This document shows positions 14,536 to 26,482 of a stretch of 64,000 nucleotides of DNA, piece after piece. The stretch is from Scatophagus argus (taxonomy: Eukaryota; Chordata; Actinopteri; Scatophagidae), in contig NC_058502.1 of the NCBI RefSeq assembly GCF_020382885.2, forward strand, positions 17,077,950 to 17,141,949, written 5' to 3'. Under the pieces are notes generated by a model. That model saw only the letters and a program-made list of their open reading frames with translations, was not told where the DNA came from and did no database searches. Within the stretch, counting starts at the first letter, position 1; every line of letters begins with the position of its first letter. Both the position numbers and the translations under genes were made by a program.

Positions 14536-16415
14536 AAATATTTGTTCATGTGCATATTTAGATGTTGATACGTTGGTCGTTGGTCTTGATGTATGTGTGA
14601 ATTGTGTGTCGGGCTGGAGAGGCACAACCCCCTGTGTGATGTCCTGTGAACCCCCCCTCTCCCTTCCTCCACAGCTATTGCCTCCGTCCCTCTTATTTCT
14701 CCAAAAAACAGAAAGGCAGGTACTGTATTCGCTATTGGCTATGAGATGGCATCATCCTGTGTTCCACCATATATAGGGCACAATGCACTGTATGCTGCCA
14801 TCTACTGGAGACAGCCTGCAGTGCCCTCTCTGTGTGTCACATGGAGCCATTCAGTCTTGTCTTTTAACACCTTAGGTTATGCTCATATCAGGAGTGCATG
14901 AGGCAAACATGCGCACACATTTGGAGGAGCACACACAATGTCACAGATGACTAATTTGTCTTTTCTAAATCCCCATTTGCTCATTAGGTGAAAAGCTCAT
15001 TTAATTACATTCAGGCCTGCTGCTGCCATCCAAAACTGCTCATTTCCCATATAAGAACATGAAATCACAGCACTCATTCACTTTGCAAATTTGCAAATGA
15101 ATGACCTAATCATGAGATGACATGTGAGTATTTGAAAGCACTTCATGTAATAAATTCAACATAAATGTAGGGTTTGCAATTCTTTTTCATCTCTCATACA
15201 GTATAAAAGCCAAACATAATGTTGGAGTGTTTTGGGTAAAGATGACGGTGATATGCAGATGGCAGGGGGCTGTGGATCATGGGAGACTGTGTGCCTGACA
15301 GACGTTATTGTGACTGACAGACGCTTGTGTGTTTGCTTCTCACAGCCTACGAGGTCGTCATCCGAGAGTATTTGTTCCAGACCTGGTTCAAGCATACCTG
15401 GCTCACCGGGTCACACGATCTATGTAAGAAATGTTATGGAGTTATATGTCGAAATTTTTGTCTCACTAGTCAGAAATTCCCTTTCTTGAAAGTTACTCCT
15501 TGTTCATTAAGAGATCCTTGTGTGTGTATGTGCATGTTTGTCTTTATTTGTTTCCCTAGGCAAAAGTAGACAATGAGATCCTTGATTACAGAGACCTAGC
15601 TGCCATTCCAAAAGTCAAAGCCATTTATGACATTGAGCGCCCTGATCTTATTACCTATGAACCTTTGTACTCCACCTCCCTGGATGAGAGAGAGGAGAGA
15701 CGAGAGAGTGTGGGAGAGGTAAACGCACAGACTGCATGCATCATTTCCTGCATGCATGCCATCTTTATGCACATACTGTACTGTGCATTAAGAGGCTCAA
15801 ATGAACCTCTGTTTTTCCTCTAATAGGAAATAAACAAGAAAAGAAGTTTTAATTCGCACAAATGTCTGATTTTGTGGGATTTTTTTATGCTGTAATAAAA
15901 GCTTTCATGCAGTGATGAACTTCCGTGTCCCTTGCAGCTCCACACTGCCAGGAGGGAGCGTTCCCCCTTGCCTGATGACAAGGTAAGATATGTCACTGTG
16001 TGCGGATGATAAATTATCCTAGAAGGCAAAGAAAGGAACACTGGTGTGCATCACATAAAAAAAGAGACCATGTGTGTTGTAGGTACACAGCTTGCAAAAA
16101 TGTGGAAGCTTGCACTAGCTCATTGTCAGTCTTGATACACAATGGTGGTATTTAAAGCCGGTGGTGCTTTAATACTCTGATACTCATGTCTGGCTGTCTG
16201 GGTTTTTTGCCTCTGTAGATGAGCAGTCTAAAATAATCAAAATTAGTTGATTTTTATTAAAGGTCTTAAAAATAAAGTCATAATTCAGACTTGTTTGATT
16301 GTTCTAGTCCTCAAGAAACATGTCGCCAACCCCACCCTGTGAGGTGAGCATTTCATTTTGTCAAATTCACTGTCCCCTGTAAATGCTGTATGTCACGTAT
16401 TATATGTATGTAACG

Positions 16416-16450
<35 letters not shown>

Positions 16451-18201
16451 AGGGCTCTTATGACAGGAGGGAACGCATCCTCCAACGGTCCACCAGTCAG
16501 GGCTCCATAGGATCACCAGTTTATAATCGCCATGGTTATACCCCCACCTTGTCACGGTCACCACAGCATTTTCACAGACCAGGTGGGTACTAAAAGAGAC
16601 CATCTGGTGTGTGTGTGTGTTTGTGCATGCGTGCGCTGGTGCGTGTATATTTTTGCATCGTTTGTGACAAATCATGGATTTCAGGTGGATCTTTATTGGT
16701 TTCTTGTTAAAACACAGTGGATAAGCTCACTAGAGTTTTCACATTCCTTCACATTCTGAACTCTTCATCACTTTACAGTGGAACTTCACCAAAATTGACT
16801 GTGGGTTGTTTTATTGTTGTTTTTTTCCTTGTAACACCTCTTGCAGATTAACTGCCTTAAAGTCAAATTGCACCTTTAAAAACACAATTTTCTCACGAGT
16901 TTGCTTTCTTCCCATTAAAAAAACTTATGATAAGATATTTTCCGTTATTTCTTACTGTTCACCTTAAATATGCCTTACCTTTCACTTTGGTTGTCTTTTG
17001 TTTCCTCTTTTCGACATTTGATTCCTGTATATCTTCCTTTTCTTTTGTCCCTCACCTTCTCAACTTCTACCTCCTCCCCAAATCACCCACATCTGTTGCC
17101 TGGTCCTGGGGTTTGTTCCCTGTTTCATGCCCTCCCTTCATGCAGAGGCTTTGACAGGCATGCAGAAGCTCTGCTCCTCCCTGTGCAGTAACAGTGTGGG
17201 CTCCAGAAATAGTGACTCCCGCCCCACCTCCCCTTTCAGACACCACTTCCTCCCCCATAGCCAAGGTAAGGGCCCCACTTCACTCCTCTCCATGGTTGCC
17301 CAAAGGCAACACATCATCTCCATCGTCACCTGGGATGACACCTCCTGTCAATGTCCCATCCGTCATTCTGAATACATGGCCATTTGTCATTAGACTATAA
17401 TTGTCATGCTGAATGGTCAAACCCATGTCTTGGTCAAACCCATGCGGCCAAGGTACTGGTTCTTCACTTACTAGCATGCACTTATTCACCTTTGTCTAAC
17501 ACAGGCACTGCCAAAGTAGCTGTCAGGCCTTTTGTGTTTGTGTTTTGCAGCTTTGCAAGCACTCAAGAGATAATAGTAATCCAAATCCAATATTCAAGCT
17601 GACGGTTCCCTGACTGTTGGATGATGGATGACCTTTTTGCCTTGTCAGAATGAGTCTCCAGACTGTAGTATACTCTAATGCTGAGATAAAAAGAAAGGCT
17701 TTGTAATATAAGTTTGCTGGTGCATGCTGGGAGATATTAACTTCTTAAGTGTGAACTCTTATTGAACTGTGAATTCTTATAATGCAACAAACTATCAGAT
17801 GTTGTACTTCATGACTCATAACATATCTCTCAAGCATGTAATCTTGCTATTTTAAACTCTGCTAGTTTGATGATCTTTTATGCCTTCATCTTGCACATGC
17901 AGCTTCATTAACTGCATCATTCAAAACCAGCCAGAATGTCATCCATTCGCTCAAAATGACTTCAGCTGGTCCCATCGGTCCCTGTGTTTTGCACCGCTCA
18001 GACTGTGGTTCCCCTTTAGTATCCGTGCTTATGTTCTGTTCTCGGTTCTTCTCGCTGGAGGCACTGACCCGCCGAGTGGCCGGAGCTCCCCCCTCCCACT
18101 CAGGCCTGACAGCCGGCCGGTCACCCCGCCTCTCTGTCAGACCCCTAAACATTTCCACCTCCCAGGTAGGAGCTGGAGCGCACCCTGTCACTGCTCATCC
18201 C

Positions 18202-18271
<70 letters not shown>

Positions 18272-21200
18272 CTCTGTCTGTCTGTCTGTCTCTATCTATC
18301 TATCGATCTATCTATCGATCTATCTATCGATCTATCTATCGATCTATCTATCTCATTATACTCCATTTGGAGTCAGCTTTTGCTTTTTCTTGTCTTTTTT
18401 CACAACTATACAGATATATCACAAGAAAATGGGCAAATACAGCGTCATTGCTTGGTATTGAGCTGTTTACAATAGATTTTTCATTTGTATGACAGAGGCA
18501 CTGCATACTCCATAAATGTCTTTTCTGTCTGTATTTGAATGTTTTCAGATCAGGGGAGCAACATCTACAGAAAACCACCCATCTACAAACAACACGGTAC
18601 TTTTCCTTAGTCTGTTTTAGTGTGAGAAGAGAAAGTGAAAAATGTCTGTCTAAGTATTAGCTAATTCAGAGTGAAACTCCAGGTAATTGAGTTACAGAGT
18701 TGGCTCTTTAGTGCAAAAGCATTTGTTAATGAACTGGAACTGTGTATTCATCTGACCATGTATTCACCCCCAGTGTCAGTGTACGAGTACTGTTTGAAGT
18801 CTGTCTCCAACCCTCTTCTGTCTGTCCTGTAGCTTGTTTTACACTGCACTTTGTCCATCTTATCAAGTCACAGCAGTAATGTTAGTCAGCCTTTTCTTAA
18901 AGCGAGACTATGTAACCTTTGCTGAGATGTGACCATTACAGGATAATAACACTTTGAACACACAGAGCCATCTGTGTTAAAGGAAGCCTGACTAAGACAA
19001 AGAGTAATGGCACCACATTTGTGATGAAACCGTTGAAATGTTATTTGTGCCTTGAATGTAATATAGCAGTAGCAAAAGTAAAGAAGACTGACAAAGTGGA
19101 CTCAGTACCAACAGTGATACTGTGATGCGTATCTGAAGTTTGCTAAATTTAGCTATATAGCCACTGTGGTGGTGACCACATCAAGCTGTGGCAGCTCATT
19201 GTACTTAATTGGTGTGTTTTATTGCTTATGAACTAGACTTTCATTTGTGTAAGACAAACAGTGTGGTACTTTTTTTCCGCAAAAAATTACATAGTCTCTC
19301 TTTCACATGTATAAGAAAAAATATTCCGATGGTATGAACAGAATTCCCTTGTGTACTATGCACGCTAGCTGGTTTTTAGACTTTTTTTTTTTTCAAGTCC
19401 GTGATGTTTCTCAGAACAGGTGTAATCACTGAAATCGTGGAACCTCTTCCTTAAACATCCTTAAACTTGTAGAATTGCTAGGAAAGAAGATATTTTGCAT
19501 CATAGACGCCATATATTTCAAACCTGGATGACCTAAATGATCTTGAAACCAGACAATCAGAAGATGTTTTCCTGTGGTTGAGACTGTGACCCAGACACTG
19601 ATAGAGCAGTTCCCATGGTTACCAACCTAGATACAGCTGCCATAGCACACCAAAGCAAGTCTGCTGATGACATCATCAGATCCGCCACCTTCCCCGCTGC
19701 CTATGCTCCCTCTCCGGATGACAGCTCACGGAGTGAGGGTGACCGTTGGCCCTACTCTCTTGCTGTATTAGGTACAGTAGGCTCCTGATGGGCATGCTTC
19801 CACTGATACCTTCTAGCAGTACAACAGACACCTCACCACAACCTAACTGTTCTAATTTCTCCCTTCTAGCTGCCCCAAAAGCTTAACTGCATCCCTGCTT
19901 CACTCCGAGCTCACGCTGTTATTCAGGCATTACAGTATTTGCCTTTAAGTTTTGCTTGCGCAAATCAGAAGCGCTCTTTGGGTTTCTGTTGCTGCCATGT
20001 TATTTTCTGCTTGAGATAGCATCAGTTTCACCATTTTATGTTCACCTACTGCACATGATGGGGGCACTAGCTATACACAATAGTGCCACAAATGACTTGG
20101 ACAGAGATAACTGAGATTGACTTCAAACTGACTTTTGTCTTGTCTGTCTTACATTGTGCTGTTCTGTGTATTTAACATCCAGGAAAATCTTAACATCATG
20201 TCAGTGTAGCCAAATATTCCAATAAGTCCCTCTGTCTGTCTGTCTCGTCAACTCTGTCTCACATTTGTGTTTTTCCATCCACCTATTACTCATTCACTGT
20301 GTGTGTGTGTGTGTGTGTGTTTGTGTTCCTCACTGCTGTACAGCCAAATGAAGCAGCCATGTTTTGTTTGTCTTTCTCAAAAACTGAACTCTGAATGAAG
20401 CATTTCATCTGGTTGTACTACACAAGTACACGTCAAGCATGATTTCTTCCAGAACGATGTCTTTGTGTCTTTATAAGACCTTTATTTTTAGGTTTTATGA
20501 AACTTTCTGGGTTTGTGTGGGGCACCGTTAGGTTCAGAAGGGAGAAGACGATCCAGAGAGGAGGAGGAAGAAGAGGCCTTGAAGAGAAAGCAGCTCCAAG
20601 AGGAACATCTCAGCAAGGTCGGTGAGATGATCACAAATCTTCAGTTCGGCATCTAGTACCAACATAAGTGCAGAGTGATTATTATGTTTTCAATATATTC
20701 TCCATTAATTATATCCCTTAAAGCCATACTTGCATGCTTTGCATCTCTAATGTTTGAGTCATTGAATCTGTAGATATACAGTAAATTATATGATCATGTG
20801 TGTTTGTATGGGTGTGTACAGATTCAGTCTGGTTTGGGAAAGCTCATTCTGAAGGAGGAGATGGAAAAAGAACAGATCAGGGAGCGTCATGCACGTAGCC
20901 TCTCTGCTCAGCGCTACGACCCCAAACAGACCAACTGTGACGCAGGTACAGAGCAGTTTCATCGGCTAATATGTTCTTGAGTTGTCAGCAATGTACTGTG
21001 AAACAAGGTCCATGCTAAACCCGTCAATCCTTGCCTTTGTTTTATTGTAACAGGTCTGGATTTTGAAATTGATGATATTTGTGATTTGAAAAATTCACTG
21101 TTAATGTAAATGCTCCTGGTTTTTAAATCTAAAACCAAACACAAACTTGATAATTTACACAACATATTTATGTTTCAGATCTGACTTCTCCTACCAAAAC

Positions 21201-23749
21201 CAACTCTCTGCCTGGATATGGAAGAAACGGGCTGCATCGGGTGAGAGTTTACTTATACTAGCAGTCAGAGGAAACACCAATTGTGTACATGTTTTCAACA
21301 TAGTAAACCATCAACGAAATGCTTATAATGTTAATGTTGATGTACTGTATATGTGTGTTCCCGCAGCCCCAGTCTACAGATTTCACCCAGTACAACAGCT
21401 ATGGTGACATGTGTGGAGGAGGCAGAGGTGAGAGCCGCAACCAAAATGTGGCCACCAAGCAGATCTCTTGTCAATTTCACCTGAGCTATTCAGCATCAGT
21501 ATTCAAAAAAGGCACGCTACGTTTACATAAATGAACGTGCACTTTGAAATATTTGCATTATGGTTCACACAGTGTGTTGTCAGGGACAGCAGTGTTGTAG
21601 ATAGTAGCCTAGCAAGGGATTTGACAGCAAAACCATTAACTGTGAGTCTCATTTTCTGTCCCATGTTGTCCTGCAGAGTTTCAGGTATGTCTCTCATCTG
21701 CTTTTTCACATGGCATGCTTCCTCACCTGGCATCATATATTTGCTTGCTCATGGGTTGCAAGAGGCGCCTTGCCCTGAATGCACACTGCCCACTCCTGCT
21801 ACATGCTTGCATCACTGTTGGATTAACGTCAGCTACAGGGCATGCAGTGCAGTGATTTCAGATGCCCAAACATGCACTGCCCAGTAGCTGAACCAGAGTT
21901 CTGTAATGCAATGTACAATCATAGCCTCATGTCTCGTTTTGTGTGTTGTTTACCAGTGTTATGACTCCAGCTAAATGTCACATTTAAATATATTCAGAGA
22001 ACGAAAAAAAATCTGCAGAGAACATGTAAACGACTGCCCATCTTGAATACTAATTACGATACTTAACAGTATCCAAGCTACTTGATCCATCCAGTGAAAA
22101 CTGTGCCCACTGTCATTAGTGGACATATTCATTGCCATTACCTCTGCAGTCCCCTTCCACTATATTACATTTGTGTATGTTCTATTCTTTAGCACATTAA
22201 GGATGGCCGTGCAGCACTTGCAAGGATGGACAGGGGAGTATCTATGCCTAATATGTTGGAACCAAAAGCAAGTATCTTCTTCTTTTTGTACTGATGACAA
22301 CATTGCAATCTACACAGAAATATGTTACAAAATTTATACACTGTTCACTTATCTAAGTGCATTGTAATTAGTAAACAAAGACACATGTAGCAACTAATTT
22401 AGAGATAGTCCAATCTTGACAATTCAACGAAGAAAAAGAGACCAGCCCAAAGGAGGAGCATGAAATGAAATAATTAGCAAGCTGTATTTATTAACCCTCT
22501 CAGTGTGGGGACATTGGTGGAAGAAATAGGGAGCTAAAGGAGATTTTTACCGGAGGTGAAAGACTCACATTAGCCGGGTTCCTGATTCAGCATGCCGCTT
22601 CAGGAGCTGCCGAGTCACTCTAGCGCTTAGCATGCTGGCTTCTCCATGCTCATCTGCATATAGCTTTGACTTAATGTGGCTGGATACTGTATGCGGCATA
22701 CAGTGGAGAATCCAACGCTCAGATTGTCATCTAAACAACTCATATCACTATATACTGCATAGTATATAAGAGATTGTACATTACTGTCTGGATATGAGTT
22801 GGTCAGAGGCCACAAAGAACTTCTAGTTGCTTATTATTGAGCATTTCAGCTAAATTAACAACTATCATTGTACAGTTTCTTCTGGTACAGATGGGGTTAG
22901 CTGTTTAGAAAAGTAGAAGCGCCTCAGTTTTCCAGGACAATCGTTCCCATATGGATTTACTTGGCCCACATTACTGGTGCTAGTTCTCTTTTTAGTTTGC
23001 ATTAAATTACTCTAAAAATACAGCCTGTTATGTAATTCTGTTTTCATGTTTTTGCCCTTGTCTAATCTACTGCACGTTTCCACACCAAAAAAAGGTGTGT
23101 GCACCATAGCACCTTGCATTTCCCTAAAGACCTACAAAACAGCACTCACTCCCAGTTGGCCTCCCATCACGTACTTGTTCTACCACCCAGTGTTCCCTCT
23201 GTCACAGTCAGAACTATAAAACTATCTAAATTTATATAGTTTAGTTTGATTAAAAGTTTGTTTTCAAGTTTTGAAGCTCAACTCCAGCTTGCTGGTTTGA
23301 CCTGTTCACTGACAAGTGTTTCCTTCTGAAGGTATATCCCTATGAAATGCTCATGATAACCAGTAGAGGGAGAGCTAAACTGCCCAGGGATGTGGACAGA
23401 ACCAGACTGGAGGTATCAGTTTTGCACCTGACTGTCTGCATTTGATACTGGATTTCTCTACTTTGTGTAAATAACATGTTACACAAATACAACAGTAGCA
23501 AGGAATGTGCAGTATCCATTGCTTCTTGTAATTTTTCCAGTGACCCTCTTTATGGTTTTGGTGCTAACCACGAACACCCCCTTCCCCTCCCACCCTCCCC
23601 TTCTTTGTTTTCTCCACCTTTGTTCTCAATTCTAGCGCCACTTAGCACCTGAAACGTTCTTTGACATCTTTGGAATGGAGATCCAGGAGTTTGACAGGCT
23701 TCCCCTGTGGAAACGCAACGACATGAAAAAGAAGGCCAAGCTCTTCTAG
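4911..23749 (+). CDS. ablim1: Actin-binding LIM protein 1 (abLIM1), 5'-partial gene
   Basis: Scaffold protein that binds F-actin through its C-terminal villin headpiece and partners through four LIM zinc domains. Coding exons (+): 4911-5048, 7541-7724, 8760-8869, 11402-11528, 11648-11741, 13677-13764, 14190-14254, 15346-15423, 15560-15718, 15938-15982, 16308-16343, 16453-16582, 17146-17265, 18061-18165, 18549-18596, 19631-19771, 20532-20617, 20822-20945, 21179-21240, 21367-21427, 21677-21684, 22193-22267, 23332-23412, 23636-23749. All junction phases agree and give about 758 residues. Diagnostic segments are [53 protein letters not shown] and [14 protein letters not shown], which fit abLIM1 better than my memory of abLIM2 or abLIM3. 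The first exon starts mid-codon, so the N-terminus lies upstream. Several linker exons (15938-15982, 16308-16343, 17146-17265) are probably alternative cassettes. I cannot tell whether this is the fish a or b paralogue. Confidence 0.93.
6197..6230. repeat. (TG)n microsatellite, imperfect
   Basis: An interrupted TG/CG dinucleotide run in an ablim1 intron. Confidence 0.8.
8468..8492. repeat. (ATA)n trinucleotide repeat
   Basis: About eight AAT/ATA units in an ablim1 intron, followed by an AAG-rich stretch. Confidence 0.85.
9828..9881. repeat. (TC)n microsatellite
   Basis: An uninterrupted CT run of more than 50 nt in an ablim1 intron. It produces Ser/Leu-repeat open frames on + and Arg/Glu-repeat frames on -, all artefacts. 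Confidence 0.92.
10330..10760. repeat. Interspersed repeat, DNA-transposon-like, non-coding
   Basis: This segment carries long phrases I recognise as one common fish repeat: 'tgtgggaatttttgcccatt' near 10505, 'atcccaaaggtgttgaatg' near 10572, 'ctttgtgcactggggc' near 10669 and 'cacaaagttggaagca' near 10719. It lies in the ablim1 intron between exons 8760-8869 and 11402-11528. It is degenerate and has no transposase frame. I cannot name the family with confidence; the borders are approximate. Confidence 0.6.
14489..14534. repeat. (TG)n microsatellite
   Basis: A TG run in the intron after the last LIM exon of ablim1, with TATG units at its 3' end. Confidence 0.9.
16419..16452 (+). promoter_or_regulatory. 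ablim1: Splice acceptor with (TG)n in place of a pyrimidine tract
   Basis: A TG run (16419-16449) leads directly into the CAG acceptor whose exon starts at 16453. There is no ordinary C/U-rich tract; UG repeats fill that position. The following exon reads in phase into the known linker sequence, so the acceptor itself is well supported. A regulatory role is inference from known UG-repeat-binding splicing factors. Confidence 0.75.
18202..18352. repeat. Compound microsatellite (TTTC)n(TCTG)n(TCTA/TCGA)n
   Basis: About 17 TTTC units, then TCTG units, then TCTA units with regularly spaced TCGA variants. It begins 36 nt after the donor at the end of ablim1 exon 18061-18165. It creates long Phe/Leu/Ser and Tyr/Ser/Ile repeat open frames that are not genes. 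Confidence 0.92.
20298..20321. repeat. (TG)n microsatellite
   Basis: A short TG run in the ablim1 intron between exons 19631-19771 and 20532-20617. Confidence 0.85.
21677..21684 (+). CDS. ablim1: ablim1 8-nt microexon
   Basis: An 8-nt exon flanked by ctgcag and gtatgt. The upstream exon 21367-21427 ends with one base of a codon and the downstream exon 22193-22267 starts in phase 0. Inserting these 8 nt (2 + 6) restores the frame and encodes E-F-Q, matching the R-D-Y-Q position I remember at this point in mammalian abLIM1. Without it the villin headpiece would be out of frame. Confidence 0.8.
23332..23749 (+). CDS. ablim1: ablim1 villin headpiece exons and stop
   Basis: Two exons (23332-23412 and 23636-23749) encode the C-terminal F-actin-binding villin headpiece. 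It opens with [18 protein letters not shown], continues through DVDRTRLE and [14 protein letters not shown], and closes with the basic [13 protein letters not shown] followed by TAG at 23747-23749. The conserved Leu/Phe core and the terminal KKKAKLF match abLIM family ends, so the annotated 3' end of the gene is firm. Confidence 0.95.
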
Positions 23750-24645
23750 CACTCAGAGCAGCATGCACATACTGTACATTCATCCAGATAGCACACAACA
23801 ACTGTAATCTAGATGTAGGTTTTGGTTTGTTTCCTTTACTTCTGTTTTTTTCTTTTTTGTTTTCTTTTATCCTGGTATATTTAAGGAAGCCGTGGACTCT
23901 TTTTGCTCTGATGCTTCCTGAGACTGTGAGCTGAATGATTTGTCCAGGTAGATTTGCACAGGAAATAAGAAATGGGAATCTCTTCCATGTTCAAAAATGA
24001 CAAAGAATGAATGATGCATAGGATCATGTTATTTGGTTTGACTGCGCTTGTTTTACTTCTTGCTTTGCTTTGAGTGGAACTGCTTTCCTTTCTTTCTTGC
24101 TTGTTTCTTCCTAATATGTTGCTGTTGATTCCTGTGGAACTTTGTAAGTACAGTAGAACCTCATGGCGCCATTATGAAATGTCCATGCTCGTAGCTTGAA
24201 CATGTGTCAGCTTTCCTCCGCTTGGGCTGAAAGAGTTTTAGTCCAAAGTTTGCAAGAATTCGGCTCAGTGAGTCTTTGAATAAAAAAAAGAACACTGGGA
24301 AAGCAGTCAGCTGACCCATCAACTGTTTTACTGGATCTACATGGAAATAATCCATCCAAGCACCTACACATCATCAGTCTCCTTCCCCTGCCTACTGTAC
24401 ACGCCAAACATTCATCTGACCCTGACAAAAAAAATGTCTCTCTTCTCAGGCTCTCATAAACATGGCCAGACTATTTCCCTTTACATGTATTGGAAGTACA
24501 AATCTTAATATATTTTAATGCCGTATCCAACAGTAACCAACAATAGATAAAACACCTAATGTAGAAAGCAACTGTATTTGAAAGTACTGTTTTATAAACG
24601 AAAACCCACACTGCCATTTGTTGTATTGAAATCTAAGCCAATAAA
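23750..24645 (+). other. ablim1: ablim1 3' UTR with candidate poly(A) signal
   Basis: Non-coding sequence after the stop codon. A canonical AATAAA lies at 24640-24645 and would give a 3' UTR of about 0.9 kb. Other AATAAA-like sites exist, so the true cleavage site is uncertain. Confidence 0.5.
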
Positions 24646-26482
24646 GCTTTAAATCACCATGAACCATATGATCCTGGGCTATACCAAAGGTACTCACCGC
24701 CTCTTTTCTGTTCTCTGTTTTCTTCTTTGCATTTCACCAATTAACACACCAGTTCAGTGATGTAACCCAGGCTGAGCGGTAGTCTGATGACCAGTTGACT
24801 TTAATGGGTATAATCAGAATGTGGGGTCTATTGACCCTTTTCACAAACACATTAGTTGGATTCCCTGTGAAGAAACATTTTTTTATAGTTCTTGGCCTTT
24901 TACTTAGATACAAGTACAAGTAATATTGCTAAAGATTAAGTCGTTGTTGACCATTTTTGAAATCATACCACAATTTGTTTAGATTAATTAATAAAGCCTT
25001 TCTTAATGTGTTAATTCTCATTGGTATAATTAGAAAACCGCTTTTGAATCTCTCATGAGAAAGATAATGCATCACTGTGAACACTGAATTACATTCTCTT
25101 TTGTTAGTTATCTTTGTAGCAAACCGGTCATTTGAACACTTCCTCCAGACTGATGCACTGAAGTCCAACTGAGAAGGCAAGACATGTGAAACTTGCCCGC
25201 TACAGTAACCTCTTAAATGGAGGAAACTCCCAAATTAATTTATCCTTTTTTAAAATAAGATTTTCCTGTTGTTTATCCAACTTGGCACATCAGTTTCTTT
25301 ATGAAAGCAGTACTGCTAATGTCAGAGACGTGCCTGGACATTACTGTAACACACTGCATTTTTCACAATGATGCTTGACATGGACTTAATTACCCCACAG
25401 TGATAATGTAACTGACAAAAAAGAAAGGAAGGTAATTTTCAGTCCAATAAATAACGTGCCCAGTATACATGTAAGTCTGTCTAATTTTAATTTTCATTCT
25501 TGAATGAACTTAACAGTGGCTCCCCTAACAGCAACAGAAACATAGTTTCCCCTGCAGACTTGTTTTAAAAATATAAAATGTTCTGCCTGGAATGATTCTT
25601 TCTGATCTGTTTTTTTTTCTGCAAAAAAGTTCAATAAATTAATGAAGATGTAATAAAATTGCATTTACTTCTTCTCCTTCACTGCAAAATCCAAGATCTA
25701 TGAATATGTAAATACTTTTTAAAGTGCAGCTTAAAACTGCTCGACAGAAGATGTATATCTGCAGATTTCAACCCTATTCAATTGAAGTTTAAGTTTCCTG
25801 TCAGTTTAAGTTCACATCTTAAACTGAGGTTTAAGGTGAGCACAGAGAAGCCTTCCTAAAAGCTGGAAAAACATGACATTGTCCTTAAAATCATAAAAAT
25901 GATCTCCTTTGACCATGTTGGATCTGTAGTATGAACTTCACAAATCAAACAGTGTCACTGTTAAGAATCAGGTAATGTGTCACTTGTACAGTGCTGCAGG
26001 GTGGCCTCATTCAATCATGGGGGAACTAATATGAGACAAATGTGAATGAAAACTCCTGGAGGTGGCAACACTGACAAACAATGACACTTGGAATATGGAA
26101 GACAGATGCCTGCCTTTGGGATCACAACACTGCAGTATGTCAGTCATGTAATGGCAATGAGGAGCCCAATGGGCATCATTTTCTGCTTGGTTAGGTGACA
26201 GAAACACAGCGAAACCTTCAGTGCTGTTACAGGAAACAAAATTCCTAAAAATGTGGTGCCTTTTAATGAACAGTCAAAGAGAAAGTCTGAAGACAAGGCA
26301 TTTGTTCCAGTAAGCACACTCCTGTCATTCTGTCTTTGTTTTATATACTTTGTTGCTATACCTGCATCAAGTCTCATAATAAACTGCCTCTGCTTCTGTG
26401 GCTGTGTCACTTCACCACAAGTAACTTAACTGAGTGGTGTTGAACTGAGCTGTGCTGAGTGTGTGTACAACCCTTTCTACAG
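24646..26482. other. Intergenic, no gene recognised
   Basis: AT-rich sequence between ablim1 and the TRIM-like gene. I looked specifically for a RING or B-box exon (clustered C-x2-C pairs) on both strands and saw none. Any 5' exon of the downstream gene must be very short or non-coding, or else it has been lost. Confidence 0.5.

Noticed and set aside
14674..14722. Possible extra ablim1 exon after ccacag
   Set aside because: An acceptor-like site exists but no donor in a suitable phase. Exons 14190-14254 and 15346-15423 already join in phase 0 with the known sequence.
17880..18492. Two long overlapping + strand frames (193 and 178 codons) rich in Phe/Leu/Ser and Tyr/Ile/Ser
   Set aside because: Most of each is the TTTC/TCTG/TCTA tract. 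Only 18061-18165 is a real (ablim1) exon, in one of the two frames.
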